The notes under the pieces were generated by a model. That model did no database searches and had not been told where the DNA came from. It was given only the letters and a program-made list of their open reading frames with translations. DNA of 22,668 nt from Beroe ovata (taxonomy: Eukaryota; Ctenophora; Nuda; Beroida; Beroidae), in contig CAMPET010000059.1 of the NCBI GenBank assembly GCA_946803715.1, positions 1-22,668 of the forward strand, read 5' to 3'. The translations under genes were made by a program, and so were the position numbers. Below are positions 19,749 through 22,668 of this stretch, piece after piece. How positions within the stretch are numbered: position 1 is the stretch's first letter; every line of letters begins with the position of its first letter.

Positions 19749-21492
19749 TTATTGTTCATCAACCTTGTCTTCCAGTGTCGGACTCTGTCCATAGAGAACT
19801 GATTGCTGTGTTGAAGACTGCGAAAGTGTAACCATAGGCGGCTGCTGCTGTTGCATTTCCGAGCATGATTTCAGAGCATCTTGGTCTGATCGAGTTTGCT
19901 GCAGTGACTGCTGCACCTACGGGGCAGAAGAATTCGGTAAGGTTTTTCTAATGGATTGTGAATGATCATTTCTTCCACACACAACTCAGCGCGCATTTGA
20001 AATATAATTGCGCGCGCAATCATAAAGCGATGAAAATGTGTGGTCCGTTCCATAAAACTTCGCTCGCGCGCGCTCATCATGACAATAATTCGTGAAACTC
20101 AGGTGACTTCGGCATGTGTCTGACTCCAGGCCACAGTTCGAGACACACGTGCGATACAATACAGCTAGGGCTACTGTGAAAGAAGAAAATCTTGGAGAAT
20201 TCGCCAGGAAAATGCGCTAAAATCCAAAAAATAGGCGATAGAAAAAGATATGCCGAATGATAAAGTTCAAGCGCTAAAATTGAGTTTCATTATACCTCAT
20301 TTTCACAGCATGTATTCAAAAAATTGGAAGATAAAACGTTAAAGACTTACATAATCTATTGGCTCAATGCCATGGGTCTGGAGTTGAGATTTAAGTAGGA
20401 GGTTTTCCTGCTCCACTCGTTTCAACGTTTCCCTCACTTTAGCCATTTCCACCAAAACTTGATTTTGTTCCTGAAGCCGCTCCACAACCTTAGGGGAGAA
20501 ATACTCATCAAGGATCATGTTAACTTAATCGCACTCAAAAATTTATCATATTCAGACCGCATCATTTTCATAACCTTTGTCAAGTGAAGTGAAACAGATA
20601 ACCAATTGAAACAAAGCCTGTAGAATGTAGATCTGCATTCCTACCTGTGAATGAGCTATCTGAAGTTCCTGAATGAAGTTCACCGTTTTCTGCAGAATAC
20701 CTCCTTTACTCTAGAAAGGGGATAAGAGTGTTCATGGCAAGGGTATTGTTGAAGTCTATCAAACAACGAATCAATATACCACACTTATCAATGGCTACAA
20801 AAACTATACGTTCCCAGAAAACAATCTGAGAAAAAAGACGGATGAGAAATCACACCTTGAGTGTAACTTGTTCCCGAATTTGCCCATGCTTAGTTCCGAG
20901 CTCATCCTTACAATTGGGAACCATCTTCGCTAATTTGTGTATCCAACTGTTTATCTTATCTCGCCTCCTTCGCTCAACTGCAGAGAAAAAACATGAATTT
21001 GGCGGGAAAAACCTATTCTTCAGCTGAATTGAGAACGCAGTATCATTTCTGAAACATTGTGATGTATCGAATTATCTAGTTCAGACTTCAGCGGTATCAT
21101 CAACAGAGAGCAAGTTATCATGAAGTTTGTTATAAGCTAAGCTTGGACTTCTGCCAGTATCATTCGATACTGTTGTTGTTTACAAACTGCACAGTGTTCA
21201 TAGAAAGTAAATAGGAGCAAATAGGATTTCCAAATTAAGGCCTAATTAGAGTACCCTACTCTTTGATTAATCGATTAACTCCAATATTATGGTGAAGTCC
21301 AATATTCATTATATATCAACTCCAATATATAGGGCGAAGGTATGTTAATTGATCGCCAATTACCGACTAGAATTTCAAATTACCTTCATTGTGTGTCTGT
21401 CTCCGTTTCTCTTCCCTCTCTGTCCGCTGGTTGCTTAGCGACGTATCACTGGAGGGAAACACGTTATGAAAGTGTGGCGCCACGTGGCTCAT
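19749..21492 (-). CDS. USF: USF-class bHLH-leucine-zipper transcription factor
   Basis: Upstream stimulatory factor family: nuclear dimers that bind CACGTG E-boxes. Five coding exons: 21492-21384, 20977-20856, 20710-20645, 20488-20351, 19916-19749 (TAA); 603 nt, 200 residues. The ATG at 21492 is preceded in frame by TGA two codons upstream, which supports this start. The basic region reads RRQTHNEVERRRRDKIN, with the DNA-contact residues His34, Glu38 and Arg42. The helix-loop-helix spans about 37-97, with SKGGILQKTVNFIQEL at its second helix (human USF1 has SKGGILSKACDYIQEL). A leucine zipper follows (about 99-136), closing QLQTHGIEPID, much like the USF C-terminus. A Gln-rich tail then extends to 200 (MQQQQPP, TQQSV). 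Human USF1 has 310 residues with its long activation region before the basic region; here only about 30 residues precede it. Alternative upstream exons cannot be excluded. Confidence 0.95.
19917..20350 (-). other. 434-bp USF intron before the last exon
   Basis: It includes a GC-rich patch with the perfect palindrome ATTGCGCGCGCAAT at 20007-20020, which resembles the ATTGCGCGCGC core of the repeats at 9870-10110, and a CACGTG at 20146-20151. No exon is visible. Confidence 0.6.
20978..21383 (-). other. 406-bp USF intron inside the basic region
   Basis: It splits the basic-region coding sequence between HNE and VERRRR. It contains three TCCAATAT words and a GATTAATCGATTAAC near-palindrome around 21265-21335. 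Confidence 0.65.
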
Positions 21493-21507
21493 TTTGTGTC
21501 ACGTGAC
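21481..21507. promoter_or_regulatory. two E-boxes flanking the USF start codon
   Basis: GTCACGTGAC at 21498-21507 is a perfect 10-bp palindrome just upstream of the ATG and matches the preferred USF site and the CLEAR element. CACGTG at 21481-21486 lies inside codons 3-4 (CAC GTG, His-Val). Binding is inferred from the motif only. Confidence 0.65.
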
Positions 21508-21517
21508 ATTGACACAT

Positions 21518-21605
21518 ATTGAGTGTGATAAACATTGAGTGTGATAAACAGTGAGTGTGATAAACATTGAGTGTGATAAACATTGAGTGTGAGACACATT
21601 GAGTT
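21518..21605. repeat. 16-bp minisatellite, 5.5 copies
   Basis: Units ATTGAGTGTGATAAAC at 21518-21533 and 21534-21549, a one-base variant at 21550-21565, again at 21566-21581, a variant at 21582-21597 and a partial copy at 21598-21605. The first four carry TGATAA (GATA-type) and ATAAAC (forkhead-like) words. It lies just upstream of the USF start. Confidence 0.95.
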
Positions 21606-22020
21606 GGCCCATGTTTTTTCTTATAGCAGGTGTGTAATCAGGTAGTCTGATATCTGGTGTGTTATGTAAACTGAAGGTACTCTAATGAGTGCTGAAATGA
21701 GAATGATCAAGTGATTTTATCATCAGAAGAAGGAATCCTCCAACCCCAAGTTTCATATTGATATGGAATGAAAAATGCTAGGAGTCGTGTTAATGCGAGG
21801 ATATGAAATAATACCACAGAGCTAGAATCTTCCGATTCATATCACTCAGCACTGAGTTTATATTTGTATCTTTAAATTTACCCCTTTTAAATCCGACGAA
21901 ATATTGACTGCGATGGATGTTGAATTCAGTGTCTTTAGGAAGTCTCTTGCTAGAAATATTATAGTGCACGCTCCCTAGTATAATCAGCAACTCATGTGAG
22001 TGTCAGAGAGTAGTCGGCTA
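21606..22020. other. AT-rich spacer upstream of USF
   Basis: No gene and no E-box. It separates the start-codon E-boxes from the distal array and may belong to a 5' untranslated intron. Confidence 0.5.
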
Positions 22021-22551
22021 ATTGGTTCATCTGAGTCAAGTGACCCGCCTCCTCGCCCTCCCATTGGTCCGGACTGGTCACGTGGGGCAGAATCGCGGCA
22101 TCCGATTGGTAGAACAGTTACACGTGACGTCATGGCGCAGTGTGAGCAACTCAATGTCGGTCACGTGACCTCCCCTCGCCTCAATACAGATGGGAGAATG
22201 CTGGTCGCCGATTGGCCGAGCGATAGCTCCGAGCTCTGTGATTGGTCAGAATATTCCGGCAGGTGAGCGCGCACGCGGGCTACAGTAAAGATATAATTGC
22301 TCCTTGTGTTGAGTACACGGGCGAGACAGCCAATCATAGCGCAGTTCTCCCTCATCTGACCAATAGAGGAACAGAGAGCTACATCACGTGACACATCGCC
22401 GGCAGGTCACGTGCTGGATGGTTACAGAGTCAGAGCCGGAGAAAGACGGTCCATGTGAGTATTGCCACGTGACACACTAACGACACGTGGTGTGCGGCGT
22501 TTCATTGGCTAGGCAACGCACGTGCACGGCCACGTGACACTCCATCACGTG
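22021..22551. promoter_or_regulatory. dense E-box and CCAAT-box array
   Basis: CACGTG occurs at 22079, 22121, 22162, 22385, 22408, 22466, 22484, 22519, 22531 and 22546: ten in 473 bp, where chance predicts about 0.1. CCAAT boxes, either strand, occur at 22021, 22063, 22105, 22211, 22241, 22330, 22360 and 22504. The site at 22159-22170 is a 12-bp palindrome (GGTCACGTGACC). USF or other CACGTG-binding bHLH-zipper factors and NF-Y are the expected binders. The array may drive the USF gene, a divergent gene to the right, or both. Confidence 0.8.
22125..22132. promoter_or_regulatory. consensus CRE overlapping an E-box
   Basis: TGACGTCA, the full CREB/ATF palindrome, shares its first two bases with the CACGTG at 22121-22126. 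Confidence 0.6.
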
Positions 22552-22668
22552 TGGATACACACAACTCATCACGAGAGCTGAACAGAACACAGTCTCGTGA
22601 TACAACTCAGGGAGGGAGAGAGGGGAATGCGATTTTTAGAGCGGAAGGGAGGAAAGAGGGGGGGGGGG
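22552..22668. other. purine-rich end of the window
   Basis: GGGAGGGAGAGAGGGG-type sequence ending in eleven G's (22658-22668). No gene is visible. The terminal G-run resembles the one at the internal gap at 15614. Confidence 0.6.

Noticed and set aside
22000-22266. 88-codon + strand ORF ending at a good donor (GGCAG then GTGAGC)
   Set aside because: It runs through the E-box and CCAAT array and its composition follows those motifs. No family resemblance; promoter sequence explains it better.
1-22668. CRISPR array, tRNA or rRNA genes, bacterial operon
   Set aside because: None of the required repeat-spacer patterns, cloverleaf elements or polycistronic ORFs is visible, and the window is clearly eukaryotic.

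Overview
This is nuclear DNA of an animal. Every recognisable gene is cut by short introns with GT..AG ends, and the conserved proteins are metazoan-type (SLC30A9, MFSD8, a USF-class bHLH-zipper factor). Introns are mostly 50-500 bp and intergenic spaces are 0.6-3.6 kb. That compactness, the single USF-like gene and the draft-assembly scars suggest a basal invertebrate. A sponge is my best guess, but this is inference and I could not test it.

Layout: (1) 1-4228, + strand: SLC30A9 (ZnT9). Its C-terminal 332 codons are intact from 1576 to 4228. Upstream the assembly is disturbed: an exact 803-bp second copy of the 3' part of the gene (533-1335) sits between two single-N gaps, so the N-terminal exons cannot be placed safely. 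(2) 4845-9280, - strand, convergent with SLC30A9: a 17-exon gene for a 721-residue protein that I do not recognise. It starts MGCGAS (dual-acylation type) and has a Ser/acidic linker, coiled coils, a Trp/Tyr-rich helical middle and a long Ala/Glu/Lys helix. (3) 9281-12849: a gap with GC-rich repeats, foldback elements and microsatellites, and one doubtful + strand exon. (4) 12850-18278, - strand: MFSD8 (CLN7), 14 coding exons, 482 residues, complete. Intron 8 holds a poly-G run with a gap, and intron 9 a CA repeat with a gap and a mariner-like end. (5) 18279-19748: intergenic, with hairpins. (6) 19749-21492, - strand: a complete 200-residue USF-class bHLH-zipper gene. (7) 21493-22668: the upstream region of USF, with a 16-bp minisatellite and a dense array of CACGTG E-boxes, CCAAT boxes and a CRE.

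The reading frames were checked by adding exon lengths: the unknown gene (2166 nt), MFSD8 (1449 nt), USF (603 nt) and SLC30A9 from 1576 (999 nt) all divide by three, with matching phases at every junction.

The most interesting signals are: the E-box/CCAAT array upstream of the factor that would bind it (likely autoregulation, or a divergent promoter); an SLC30A9 intron built of roughly 100-bp tandem units that each carry a copy of the 3' splice-site region; and the unrecognised acylated coiled-coil protein. I see no CRISPR array, operon, rRNA or tRNA.
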